64,000 nucleotides of DNA, taken from NCBI RefSeq assembly GCF_900250115.1, contig NZ_LT984803.1:62001-126000 (forward strand). Direction: 5' to 3'. Shown here one piece after another: positions 1 to 8,003 of the stretch. The translations under genes were made by a program, and so were the position numbers. The notes beneath the pieces were generated by a model that was not told where the DNA came from, ran no database searches, and saw only the letters and a list, made by a program, of their open reading frames with translations. Origin of the DNA: Cupriavidus taiwanensis (GTDB taxonomy: Bacteria > Pseudomonadota > Gammaproteobacteria > Burkholderiales > Burkholderiaceae). Position 1 is the first letter of the stretch, and the number at the start of each line of letters is the position of its first letter.

Positions 1-556
1 CCATGTGGTAGCGCCAGACCTGGTCGACCATGGTCTGGCGCAGCACCAGCGAACCCAGGTTGCGGAACAGCAGCACCGCCAGGTCGAATTCCTTCGGCGC
101 CAGCAGCACCGGCTTGCCCTGCACCCACACCTGCCGCTCGGCGGTGGCAAAGCGGAACGGCCCGTGTTCCAGGTCGCAGTCCGCGCTTGCCGGCCGCGCG
201 CGGCGCAGCAGCGCCAGCACGCGCGCGGCCAGTTCCGCGGTGCGCAGCGGCTTGGCCAAGTAGCTGTCCGCGCCCTGCGCCAGACAGGCCGCGACAAAGC
301 CTTCTTCGTTCGACGCCCCGGTCAGCATCACCGGCATCTCGTTGCCCAAGGTGCGGCGCACCCACGACAGCACTTCCAGCGCCGGCAGGCCCGGCGTATC
401 GCAATCGAGCATCAGCAGATCGAACGACCTGCCCCGCAGCGCGCCGATCAGCGCGCGCCCGCTGAGGTAGCGCGTGCACTGGTGGCCGTTCAGGCGCAGG
501 GTTTGTTCGATGCTGACGGCGAGGGTGGGGTCCGCCTGCAGCGCGGCGATCTTCAC
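1..556 (-). CDS. OmpR/PhoB-family response regulator (3' end cut by window)
   Basis: Reverse-strand reading frame open from a GTG at 556 to the window edge; the 185 codons present lack the end of the DNA-binding domain. AGGAG lies 8 nt upstream of the GTG and decides the start. The receiver domain shows the phospho-acceptor Asp51 in LLMLDCDTPG, the MLTGA threonine region and the Lys of LAKPLR. The acidic pocket near residue 9 has a single Asp (ALQADPT) instead of the usual pair. After a linker the winged-helix domain starts (APKEFDLAVLLFR). It is divergent from, and clearly paralogous to, the regulator at 787. Its cognate kinase is not in the window. Family assignment is firm; target genes are unknown. 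Confidence 0.88.
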   Translation of the reverse strand, partial: MKIAALQADPTLAVSIEQTLRLNGHQCTRYLSGRALIGALRGRSFDLLMLDCDTPGLPALEVLSWVRRTLGNEMPVMLTGASNEEGFVAACLAQGADSYLAKPLRTAELAARVLALLRRARPASADCDLEHGPFRFATAERQVWVQGKPVLLAPKEFDLAVLLFRNLGSLVLRQTMVDQVWRYHM

Positions 557-786
557 GGACGTGGCTCCTGTGCGCGGACGCATCGCGATGCGCCGCCGGT
601 GGACACAGCTTGACAACAGGGTGAGCGCGGGCACGGGTCGGCCAGCAGCGAAGCCCATGGTAGGAGCGGCCCGCTAGGGCGAGAAGTAAAAGATTGTTGA
701 AAGGCGAGATTGAGCGCTTTCCTATTCGGGCGGGCCGCGACACCGGATTAAATGTCCCGCTAATGGCCAGTTCCGTCGGAGGCAAC

Positions 787-1515
787 ATGGGAAAGAAAAC
801 GGCATCGCGCATTGCATCGCTTGAGGACGCGCCCGCGGATGCGGCGCTGATCCGCCAGGTCGTTGCCAGCGCGGGATACGAGTGCGTGACCTTCGGCGAA
901 AGCCGGCGCCTGCTGCTGGCGCTGCGCGACGCCGGCTTCGAGCTGCTGCTGCTGGACTGGCAGATGCCGGACCTGTCCGGGCGCGAGGTGCTGGCGTGGG
1001 TGCGCACCCACCTGGACCGGCGCATCCCGGTCATGTTCCTGAGCTGCCGCGATGCCGAGCACGATATCGTCAGCGCGCTCGCCGCCGGCGCCGATGACTA
1101 CATGGTCAAGCCGATCCGCCCGGCCGAGCTGGCCGCGCGCATCGACTGCCTGCTGCGGCGCGCGTATCCCGCGCAGGCGTCGCCGCACGCGCCGCTGCGG
1201 CTGGGCGACTACGCCTTCGACTGCGCCTTGCGCCGGGTCACCTGCAACGGGCAGCCGATCGGCCTGACCCCCAAGGAGTTCGACCTCGCGGTGCTGCTGT
1301 TCCGCCACGAAGGCCGCATCGTCACGCGCGACCACATCACCGCCGCGGTCTGGGGGCGCGAGATCTCGCCGATGTCGCGCACCATCGATACCCATGTTTC
1401 GCGCGTGCGCAGCAAGCTGGGACTGCAGGCCGAGCACGGCATGCGGCTGACCCCGGTCTACACGCACGGCTACCGGCTGGAGCGCCTGGCACACGCCGAG
1501 CGGGCCGCGGCATGA
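787..1515 (+). CDS. OmpR/PhoB-family response regulator
   Basis: 242 aa. Receiver domain at about residues 8-122, with acidic pair Glu13/Asp14, phospho-acceptor Asp57 (LLLLDWQMPD), and Lys in YMVKPIR. A winged-helix effector domain follows, about 140-235, with LTPKEFDLAVLLFR and the recognition-helix region RTIDTHVSRVRSKL. GGAGG at 778-782 lies 4 nt before this ATG. An upstream in-frame ATG at 763 has no ribosome site, so the shorter start was chosen. The stop overlaps the start of the next gene (ATGA), so the two are translationally coupled. That gene looks like a broken kinase, so where the phosphate comes from is unclear. Confidence 0.92.
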   Translation: MGKKTASRIASLEDAPADAALIRQVVASAGYECVTFGESRRLLLALRDAGFELLLLDWQMPDLSGREVLAWVRTHLDRRIPVMFLSCRDAEHDIVSALAAGADDYMVKPIRPAELAARIDCLLRRAYPAQASPHAPLRLGDYAFDCALRRVTCNGQPIGLTPKEFDLAVLLFRHEGRIVTRDHITAAVWGREISPMSRTIDTHVSRVRSKLGLQAEHGMRLTPVYTHGYRLERLAHAERAAA

Positions 1516-2270
1516 CGGCGCGGCCGCTGCGCCTGGCGCTGCTTGCCGCGGCGTTGTGCCTGGGCGGCTGCCGCCTGGCGCGACGCAGCTGCAGCGCAGC
1601 TGCGGTGCCGGTGCCGGCAAGCGGCCGCGACGCCCGCGACCCGGCCGCCGTGCATGACATGCTGCTGCATGTGCTGGGCCACGACCTGCGCGAACCCAAT
1701 GCCTCGCTGCTGGCGTGGCTGGCGCTGCGCCAGACCCGCTCGCAGGCCGATGCGGCGCTGCTGGCGCAGGTGGGTGGCCATGCGCGCCGCGCGCTGCGCC
1801 ATCTCGATGACCTGAACCGGCTGCTGCGCGAAACCCGGCATGCCTACCGGATGCGGCGGATCGCCATGGAAGCCCTGCTCGATGAAGCGCTGGACCGCGT
1901 CTGGACCGAAGCCGGCGCGGCCGGGATCCGGCTGGAACGCCCGGCGGGGCGCCTGCCGCGCGTCGGCGGGGACGCGGCGATGCTCGCCGGCACGCTGGAA
2001 TGGCTGCTGTCCAGTGCCATCGGCGCGGCAGCGCAGGGCACGACATTGCGCACCCTGTGCCGCGGCCATGCCGGTGGCGTGGCGCTGTCGATCGTGTTCC
2101 AGCCCGCCGACGAGGGCGCCGCGCATCTGGCCCGGCCCGGACCCGCGCTGCTGTACGCGCAGCGGGTGGTGGCACGCCATGGCGGCCTGCTGGTGCCGCT
2201 GCAGCCGATGCAGGGCGACGCCGTGCAGGCGGGCTGGTACCTGTGGCTGCGGCGCCGGCCGCGCCCATGA
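1512..2270 (+). CDS. Lipoprotein with degenerate histidine-kinase-like domains
   Basis: 252 aa. The N-terminus is a lipoprotein signal (LLAAALCLGGC, lipid Cys20). An H-box-like segment follows, LLHVLGHDLREP with His57, as in HisKA kinases. The C-terminal half aligns loosely with a HATPase domain but has lost key residues. The N-box reads WLLSSAIGAA where NLLSNAI is usual, and no DxGxG pair is recognisable. The end resembles the last helix and strand of such domains (YAQRVVARHGGLL). It overlaps the regulator gene by 4 bp (ATGA), the normal regulator-kinase arrangement. From sequence alone it is probably not an active ATP-dependent kinase; it could be a sensor, a phosphatase or a decaying gene. 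Confidence 0.7.
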   Translation: MTARPLRLALLAAALCLGGCRLARRSCSAAAVPVPASGRDARDPAAVHDMLLHVLGHDLREPNASLLAWLALRQTRSQADAALLAQVGGHARRALRHLDDLNRLLRETRHAYRMRRIAMEALLDEALDRVWTEAGAAGIRLERPAGRLPRVGGDAAMLAGTLEWLLSSAIGAAAQGTTLRTLCRGHAGGVALSIVFQPADEGAAHLARPGPALLYAQRVVARHGGLLVPLQPMQGDAVQAGWYLWLRRRPRP

Positions 2271-2271
2271 A

Positions 2272-2295
2272 AAAAGGCACCCGAAGGTGCCTTTT
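2272..2295. terminator. Bidirectional rho-independent terminator
   Basis: Perfect 10-bp stem AAAAGGCACC / GGTGCCTTTT with a CGAA loop. It lies between the convergent kinase-like gene and the porin gene, with A and T tracts that serve both strands. Confidence 0.85.
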
Positions 2296-2321
2296 GCCAG
2301 GAACTGCTGATCCGGTATCGA

Positions 2322-3401
2322 TCAGAAGATGTGGCGGATACCCAGGGCAGCGCCGGTCTGGTTGTTGCGGCCCGGCATTTCGGTGGTGGTGCCGCCCGAA
2401 ACCTTGTTGAAGTCAACCGTCCCGTAGACCTGGGTGCGCTTCGACAGCGAGTATTCGGCCAGCAGCACGCCGGTGTAGCGGCGGCCGTTGTTGTTGTTCA
2501 CGCCGTTCTTGTTCTCGACGTAGTCGCCGTAGAACACGCCGGTCAGCGCCAGGGCCGGGGTGGCCTGGTAAGTCAGGCCGATGTAGCCGAGGGTGTCCTT
2601 GCGCGGGTTGTTGGCGGCGCCTGCGGCGATCACGCCCGGCGCCGGAGCGGCAGCCGAGTTGTTCAGGAAGCCGCTGTCGATGACGCCGGTGCGGTCCTGG
2701 CCGCCGATGTAACCGACGAACAGCTTGGCCGGGCCAAAGGCGTACTTACCGGCAGCGCCCCACATTTGCTGCTTGTTGCCGTTGATATCGCGGATTTCCT
2801 GGTACACGCCGCCGATGCCGAACGGACCGAACGAGTAGGCGGCACGGGTGCCCCAGTACTGGTTCCGGCTCATGCTGCCCGGCTGCTCGCCGAAGCCGTA
2901 GCTGGCGCCGACGTCCAGGCCGCCGAACTTGCCGGCGTAGCTGACCACGTTGTTGTTGCGGAACTGGGTCAGGAAGAACGGCCAGGCGTTGTTGGTGTAG
3001 TTGCCGATGGTCAGCGGATCGTAGTCGCCGAAGAAGTTAAAGCCTTCGGTGTACTGGCGGCCCAGCTTGATCGTGCCGAAGTCGCCCGACAGGCCGACGT
3101 AAGCCTGACGGCCAAACAGGCTGTTGTTCTGGTTGGCGCGGCCGGTATCCGGGTCAAAGCCCCCTTCCAGCTGGAAGATCGCCTTCAGGTTGTTGCCCAG
3201 GGCTTCGCTGCCCTTCATGCCCCAGCGGCTGTTGGTGATGGCGCCGTTGGTCAGTTCCCAGGAGTTGTCATTGTTGGCGTTCGCGTTCGTCTGGAAGCGG
3301 ATGCTCTGGTCGACGATACCGTACAGGGTGACGGAGGTTTGTGCGAAAGCCGAACCTGCCAACAGGCTGCCGGCTGCGAGGACGATGGCCGATTTCTTCA
3401 T
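2322..3401 (-). CDS. Gram-negative porin (trimeric, Burkholderiales type)
   Basis: 359 aa. Signal peptide of about 20 residues (MKKSAIVLAAGSLLAGSAFA, then QTSVTLYGIVD), the hallmark start of the OmpC-like porin family of Burkholderiales. The chain alternates aromatic and glycine-rich strands, contains the constriction-loop-like segment GGFDPDTG, and ends in a C-terminal Phe (GIRHIF), the outer-membrane insertion signal. AAGGAGC precedes the ATG. It is a general diffusion channel for small hydrophilic solutes. It is monocistronic, with a terminator 26 nt downstream and a long upstream region of its own. Substrate preference cannot be read from the sequence. Confidence 0.93.
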   Translation of the reverse strand: MKKSAIVLAAGSLLAGSAFAQTSVTLYGIVDQSIRFQTNANANNDNSWELTNGAITNSRWGMKGSEALGNNLKAIFQLEGGFDPDTGRANQNNSLFGRQAYVGLSGDFGTIKLGRQYTEGFNFFGDYDPLTIGNYTNNAWPFFLTQFRNNNVVSYAGKFGGLDVGASYGFGEQPGSMSRNQYWGTRAAYSFGPFGIGGVYQEIRDINGNKQQMWGAAGKYAFGPAKLFVGYIGGQDRTGVIDSGFLNNSAAAPAPGVIAAGAANNPRKDTLGYIGLTYQATPALALTGVFYGDYVENKNGVNNNNGRRYTGVLLAEYSLSKRTQVYGTVDFNKVSGGTTTEMPGRNNQTGAALGIRHIF

Positions 3402-3743
3402 GGTGCTCCTTTTCTGTCTTGTACTGTGCCCTTCGCCGGATCACGGCGGGGATAAGGTCTACGTTTCGTGTAAACGCCGCGAAAATTTAACAAAACGTAA
3501 GGAACAAGGACACAAAACTCCGTGGAGCCGCGCTTTCAAGCAGGAAATTGATGCAATTCCGTTGTCTGGCCGCTACAGAATTCTGCATTCGGGGGACAAG
3601 GCAGCGCTGCGGGGACGCCGCGAAGCCGCACTGGCACGGCGGCGGGGCGTTGGCGCGACGGGGGAGGGGCGCGGGAAGGGGCGGGAAGGGGCGGGGCGGC
3701 GAGCCCCGCAGGGGCATGGACCCGGCGCCGCCGGGTCCTGTGC
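3402..3743. other. Intergenic region upstream of porin and downstream of minE
   Basis: No gene recognised. The half near the porin is relatively AT-rich (about 3460-3600) and must hold the porin promoter on the minus strand, but I could not pick a convincing -35/-10 pair. The half near minE is extremely G-rich (see the entry at 3661). Confidence 0.6.
3661..3698 (+). other. G-tract cluster, possible G-quadruplex
   Basis: Seven runs of three or four G separated by one to three bases within 38 nt, followed by a GG. The pattern is compatible with intramolecular quadruplex folding of the plus strand. It is located just 3' of minE. Confidence 0.5.
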
Positions 3744-3998
3744 TCAGTGCTGCGGGATCTCGATCTTGACCTCGAGCACCTCGAGGTTGTCCTGGCGCTC
3801 CAGGCTGACGCGCAGGTCCTGGTCGCCGATCTTGACGTACTTGGAAATCACCGCCACCAGCTCGCGCTGCAGCGCGGGCAGGTAGTCGGCGGGGGCGGAA
3901 TGGCCGGTGCGCTCGTGCGCCAGGATGATCTGCAGCCGCTCCTTGGCGACCGACGCGGACTTCTTCTTCTCTCCCAGCAGGAAGGAAAGGATCGACAT
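3744..3998 (-). CDS. minE: Cell division topological specificity factor MinE
   Basis: 84 aa, normal length. The N-terminal [30 protein letters not shown] carries the amphipathic membrane-targeting stretch and the anti-MinCD helix. The C-terminal half ([12 protein letters not shown]...LEVKIEIP) is the dimerisation/topology domain. MinE displaces MinC from MinD and stimulates the MinD ATPase, producing the pole-to-pole oscillation that confines FtsZ rings to midcell. A strong AAGGAGG lies before the ATG, with 21 bp between the minD stop and this start. It is the last gene of minC-minD-minE. Confidence 0.97.
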   Translation of the reverse strand: MSILSFLLGEKKKSASVAKERLQIILAHERTGHSAPADYLPALQRELVAVISKYVKIGDQDLRVSLERQDNLEVLEVKIEIPQH

Positions 3999-4019
3999 GG
4001 GGTGAGCCCTCCTTGACCG

Positions 4020-4835
4020 TTACTTGTTGCCGAAGATGCGCGAGAACAGCCCCGGCTTCTGGTAGTCGGTGAAACGCATTGGCTTGTCCTTGCCGAGGAA
4101 GCGGTCCACCACGTCGCTGTAGGCGTCAGACACGTCGCTGCCTTCCAGGTGGATGGCGGGCGTGCCCTGGTTGGAGGCGTGCAGCACCGCTTCCGATTCC
4201 GGCACCACGCCGATCAGCTTGATGCGCAGGATTTCCTGGATGTCGGTCAGCGACAGCATCTCGCCGCCATGCACGCGCTTGGGGTTGTAGCGGGTGATCA
4301 GCAGGTGTTCCTTGATCGGCTCGCCGCCCTCGGTGGCGCGCTTGGTCTTGGACGCCAGGATGCCGAGGATGCGGTCCGAATCGCGCACCGACGACACTTC
4401 CGGGTTGGTCACGATCAGCGCCTCGTCGGCGAAGTACATCGCCATCAGCGCGCCCGACTCGATGCCGGCGGGCGAGTCGCAGACGATGTACTCGAAATCC
4501 ATCTCGATTAGGCCGTCGATCACCTTCTCGACGCCCTCGCGCGTGAGCGCGTCCTTGTCGCGCGTCTGCGAGGCCGGCAGGATGAACAGGTTCTCGCACT
4601 TCTTGTCCTTGATCAGCGCCTGGCGCAGGTTGGCTTCGCCCTGCACCACGTTGATCAGGTCATACACCACGCGGCGTTCGCAACCCATGATCAGGTCGAG
4701 GTTGCGCAGGCCGACGTCGAAGTCGATCACGGCAGTCTTGTGGCCGCGCAGGGCCAGGCCGGCGGCAAAGCTGGCGCTGGTGGTGGTCTTGCCGACGCCT
4801 CCCTTGCCGGAGGTCACAACGATGATTTTTGCCAT
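4020..4835 (-). CDS. minD: Septum site-determining ATPase MinD
   Basis: 271 aa. Deviant Walker A motif KGGVGKTTT near the N-terminus (signature Lys11, catalytic Lys16), DFDVGLRNLD switch I and CDSPAGIE switch II are all present. The C-terminus ends in an amphipathic helix (KPGLFSRIFGNK) that binds the membrane in the ATP dimer. MinD recruits MinC to the membrane and is released by MinE. It lies second in minC-minD-minE, 67 bp after minC. All conserved residues that I could check are intact. Confidence 0.98.
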   Translation of the reverse strand: MAKIIVVTSGKGGVGKTTTSASFAAGLALRGHKTAVIDFDVGLRNLDLIMGCERRVVYDLINVVQGEANLRQALIKDKKCENLFILPASQTRDKDALTREGVEKVIDGLIEMDFEYIVCDSPAGIESGALMAMYFADEALIVTNPEVSSVRDSDRILGILASKTKRATEGGEPIKEHLLITRYNPKRVHGGEMLSLTDIQEILRIKLIGVVPESEAVLHASNQGTPAIHLEGSDVSDAYSDVVDRFLGKDKPMRFTDYQKPGLFSRIFGNK

Positions 4836-4902
4836 GGCTCTTTGGTCCAGTAATAAGTTGAAGCTTGCGCTCTCTGTGATCCGGTCTCGAGGGACACCGC
4901 GG

Positions 4903-5703
4903 TTACTTGAGCCGCAGCGCTTCGAGGATCAGTTTTTCATCGGCCAGGCGCACCTGGGCGGTCTTGCCGTGCACGTCGGCCGGCAGCGTCTGCTCCGCGG
5001 TCCGGTAGATGCCGGCGATGGAAATCAGTTCGGGCTCCATGCACGTGCTGAAGATGCGCGCGGCGGTGTTGCCCTTGACCCCCGCCAGCGCGCGGCCGCG
5101 CAGCGGGGCGTAGATATGGATGTTGCCTTCGGCGATGACCTCGGCACCATAGCTGACCACGTCCATGATGACCACGTCGCCATGCGCGTAGACCTGCTGG
5201 CCCGAGCGCAGCGGCTTGTCGATCAGCAGGGTCTGGGTCTGGCGCACGGCGGCGGCGACGGCGGCGTCGGTGGCCGCCTGCGCCGCGGCACGGGCGGCTT
5301 GCTCGCGCGCCGCCTGTTCGGCGGCGGCTTGTTCGGCGGCGGCTGCGGCCTTGGCTTCGGCGGCACGCTCGGCGGTGCCGTTGCGGCGGGCCTGGCTGTC
5401 GAGCAGCGGCAGGCCGAAGCGCTCGGCCCAATCGCGCTGGCCGGCACGTGCCACCACGCCGATGGCGCGGGCCTTGAGCGTGGCCAGCGTGTCGATCACG
5501 GTGCCGAGCGCGACTTCGCTGTCATCGTCGAGCGCGCGCAGGTCCAGCGCGATCACGTCATTGGAGAAGAAGTCGGGGGTGGCTTCGAAGCGGGTGAGGA
5601 GGTCATCCCGCAGCGCAGCCATGTCGGCGGTCTGGAGGGCGAGAAGGAGGGCGTCGACGTTGCCACTGCGCAGCTCGAAGCGTGGCGATTTCTTCTGGGA
5701 CAT
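4903..5703 (-). CDS. minC: Septum site-determining protein MinC
   Basis: 266 aa from the ATG at 5703. The frame is open further upstream, but the family N-terminus begins at MSQKKSPRFELRSG, and the upstream part lies in the promoter region shared with corA. An N-terminal FtsZ-inhibiting domain (to about residue 105) and a C-terminal beta-helix (YAHGDVVIMDVVSYGAEVIAEGNIHIY...GRALAGVKGN) are joined by a long Ala/Glu/Gln-rich linker, about residues 118-160. The linker makes it longer than the E. coli protein. With MinD it blocks FtsZ assembly away from midcell. First gene of the min operon. Confidence 0.95.
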   Translation of the reverse strand: MSQKKSPRFELRSGNVDALLLALQTADMAALRDDLLTRFEATPDFFSNDVIALDLRALDDDSEVALGTVIDTLATLKARAIGVVARAGQRDWAERFGLPLLDSQARRNGTAERAAEAKAAAAAEQAAAEQAAREQAARAAAQAATDAAVAAAVRQTQTLLIDKPLRSGQQVYAHGDVVIMDVVSYGAEVIAEGNIHIYAPLRGRALAGVKGNTAARIFSTCMEPELISIAGIYRTAEQTLPADVHGKTAQVRLADEKLILEALRLK

Positions 5704-5920
5704 AGCCGGGTGACCGTGGAAATGCCACATTCTAACGTCGTATCTGTCGCGAACTGTAACAATTGGATCGATATGTACCGCAGGTGGCGCGTGGGCTCCA
5801 TGCGCGTGCCCGTGGCGCGGCGCAAGTGTGGCCGGCGCGGCTTGCGCGACCTCGGCTCGCGGCGCCCGGGCATCGTGCAAAGCCTTGTTACGATTGCGCC
5901 ATCTGATTAGCGGAGTTTCC

Positions 5921-6892
5921 ATGGGCGCCATCGTCAATTGCGTGGCTTACCGGCAGGGCAAGCGGCTCGGCACGGTAGGCATGGAAGAAATCCCCACGGT
6001 GCTGGCGGTGCCCGGCACCTTCGTCTGGCTGGGCCTGCACGAGCCCGAACTGGCACTGCTGCGCCAGGCGCAACGGGCCTTCGGCCTGCACGACCTCGCG
6101 GTCGAAGACGCCACCAACGCGCACCAGCGCCCGAAGCTCGAGGCCTACGGCGATTCCGTGTTCGTAGTGCTCAACACCGCGCAACTGGTCGAGGACGAAG
6201 TCGTGGTCGGCGAGACCCATCTGTTCGTCGGCCCCAACTACGTGGTCTCGGTCCGCCACGGCGCCAGCAGCACCTATGCGCCGGTCCGCGAGCGCTGCGA
6301 GCATGATCCGCACGGCCTGGCGAACGGCCCCGGCTACGTGCTGTACGCGCTGATGGACTTTGTCGTCGACCACTACCTGCCCATCGTCACGCGCCTGGAG
6401 GACACCTTCGAGGCGCTCGAGCAAGGCATCTTCCGCGACGAATTCGACCGTGCCGCGATCGAGCGCCTGTACCAGGTCAAGCGCCAGGTGCTGCGCCTGC
6501 GCAATGCGGTGAGCCCGGTCGAAGACATGTGCGGCCAGCTGATCCGGCTGCACGAAGAGCTGGTGCCCAGGGAGTTGCGCGCTTATTTCCGCGATATCGA
6601 AGACCACGCCAGCCGCCAGGTGCGTACGCTCGACGTGGTGCGCGAAATGCTGACCACCGCGGTGCAGGTCAACCTGGCGCTGGTCACCGTCGGCCAGAAC
6701 GAGGTGGTCAAGCGGCTGGCCGGCTGGGGCGCGATCCTGGCAATCCCGACAGTGGTGTTCAGCCTGTACGGCATGAATTTCGATTTCATGCCGGAGCTGA
6801 AAATCCACTATGCCTATCCGGCCGTGATCGGCGTGACCGCGGTGGCCTGTGGCGCGCTGTGGCGGCGGCTGCACCGCGCGGGGTGGATCTGA
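5921..6892 (+). CDS. corA: CorA-family divalent metal ion transporter
   Basis: 323 aa. The start was chosen at ATG 5921, with GGAG 5 nt upstream; the open frame before it overlaps the minC leader. There is a large cytoplasmic N-terminal domain, and two transmembrane segments at the C-terminus are separated by the signature GMNFDFMPELK loop (GMN motif). Such proteins form pentameric channels for Mg2+, and some members carry Co2+, Ni2+ or Zn2+. It ends with a short basic tail (RRLHRAGWI). Divergent from minC. Family is certain; ion preference is inferred. Confidence 0.93.
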   Translation: MGAIVNCVAYRQGKRLGTVGMEEIPTVLAVPGTFVWLGLHEPELALLRQAQRAFGLHDLAVEDATNAHQRPKLEAYGDSVFVVLNTAQLVEDEVVVGETHLFVGPNYVVSVRHGASSTYAPVRERCEHDPHGLANGPGYVLYALMDFVVDHYLPIVTRLEDTFEALEQGIFRDEFDRAAIERLYQVKRQVLRLRNAVSPVEDMCGQLIRLHEELVPRELRAYFRDIEDHASRQVRTLDVVREMLTTAVQVNLALVTVGQNEVVKRLAGWGAILAIPTVVFSLYGMNFDFMPELKIHYAYPAVIGVTAVACGALWRRLHRAGWI

Positions 6893-7045
6893 GCCCGGGC
6901 CCTTCGGGGCCAGATTATTGGTGTGACGAATGATCGGGTCGCCATTGTTCGCTTCTTGATTATTCGCGCCGATAGCCGGGCGCTACCGGGCATTCCCGCC
7001 GACTCCTACACTGAAGCAAGGAAGGCCTTGCGCCCGGAGTCCGCC

Positions 7046-7747
7046 ATGTTGAAAGCCCGTTCCCCGCATGCCGCCGTGCTGGCCGGCATCCTTTGCGCAT
7101 GGCTGGTCCTGCCGCATGCCGCCGCCGCACCCCAGCCCGCCGCTCCGGCGCAGGCGCAGACCCGCGACGCGGTCGCTGCCTACGAGTCGGGCCGCTTCGA
7201 CCAGGCCTTGCGCGGCTTCGCCGGCGCCGCGCGCCAGGGCAACCGTCTCGCGCAATTCAACTACGCGATGATGCTGCTGCGTGGCGAGGGCACCGCCGCG
7301 CGGCCACAAGAGGCGCTGGTGTGGCTGCGCAAGGCGGCCGACAACGGCATGACCCATGCGCAATACACCTGGGGCGACCTGTACGAGCGCGGCGAGCTGG
7401 TGCCGAAATCGCTGGAACAGGCGAACCGCTGGTATGAGCTGGCGGCGCAGGGCGGCCACGTGCAGGCGCAGATGGAACTGGCGACGAACTACTTCACCGG
7501 CCGCGGCGTGCCGCGCGACTACGCGCAGGCGTTTGCGTGGTACCGCCGCGCGGCGAGCGCGGGGGACGGCGGCGCGCAGTACATCGTCGGCAGCTTCTAT
7601 GAGCGCGGCGAGCCGGGCGTGGTCGACCGGGATATCGAGCAGGCCAAGATCTGGTACGCGCGCTCGGCGGCACGCGGGGATCCGGGGGCGCTGGCGAAGC
7701 TGCGGTCGCTGCTGGAGGAGACGGTGAGGGGCAGGGCCGGGATGTAG
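7046..7747 (+). CDS. Secreted Sel1-repeat (TPR-like) protein
   Basis: 233 aa from ATG 7046, with GGAG 6 nt upstream; longer in-frame starts lack a ribosome site. Signal peptide of about 28 residues ending near LPHAAAA. About four Sel1 repeats follow, recognisable by NYAMMLLRGEG, QYTWGDLYERGE, QMELATNYFTGRG and QYIVGSFYERGE, each with the WxxxAAxxG helix pairs. Sel1 proteins are alpha-solenoid scaffolds that mediate protein-protein contacts in the periplasm or envelope. The gene stands alone, followed by a structured repeat. Partner unknown. Confidence 0.85.
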   Translation: MLKARSPHAAVLAGILCAWLVLPHAAAAPQPAAPAQAQTRDAVAAYESGRFDQALRGFAGAARQGNRLAQFNYAMMLLRGEGTAARPQEALVWLRKAADNGMTHAQYTWGDLYERGELVPKSLEQANRWYELAAQGGHVQAQMELATNYFTGRGVPRDYAQAFAWYRRAASAGDGGAQYIVGSFYERGEPGVVDRDIEQAKIWYARSAARGDPGALAKLRSLLEETVRGRAGM

Positions 7748-7785
7748 GCAAGAACTGCCCGTCACGACAACGAAGCGGCGGTCTT

Positions 7786-7980
7786 GGGTGCTCCAGCGCC
7801 GCCGGAGCTAGCCTGAGCAAGGTGTTCTCCCTCTCCCCTCATGGGGAGGGGGCCGGGGTGAGGGGTGGTTTAGCAGGGAACCACATGAAGCGGGGCCAAC
7901 GTTTTTTTATCACGGCGGCTCCGGCAAACGTCCGCCCTCACCCCCGCCCCTCTCCCGCAAGCGGGAGAGGGGAGCAAACC
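7786..7980 (+). repeat. Dispersed structured intergenic repeat, copy A
   Basis: About 195 bp. A hairpin-forming CTCTCCCC...GGGGAG end is followed by GGGGTGAGGGG, a core containing AAGCGGGGCCAACG plus a T-tract, then CCCTCACCCC and a second hairpin CTCTCCCGC-AA-GCGGGAGAG. The reverse complement of 19885-20081 matches this copy closely along its whole length. It lies between the convergent Sel1 and gatB genes. Confidence 0.85.
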
Positions 7981-8003
7981 GGCGCAGGTTGAACCGCTCG
8001 GGC

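Noticed and set aside
7786..7980. CRISPR-like or MITE element
   Set aside because: Only single long copies with internal symmetry; no regular spacers, and no target duplication could be seen at the edges, so kept only as a dispersed repeat.
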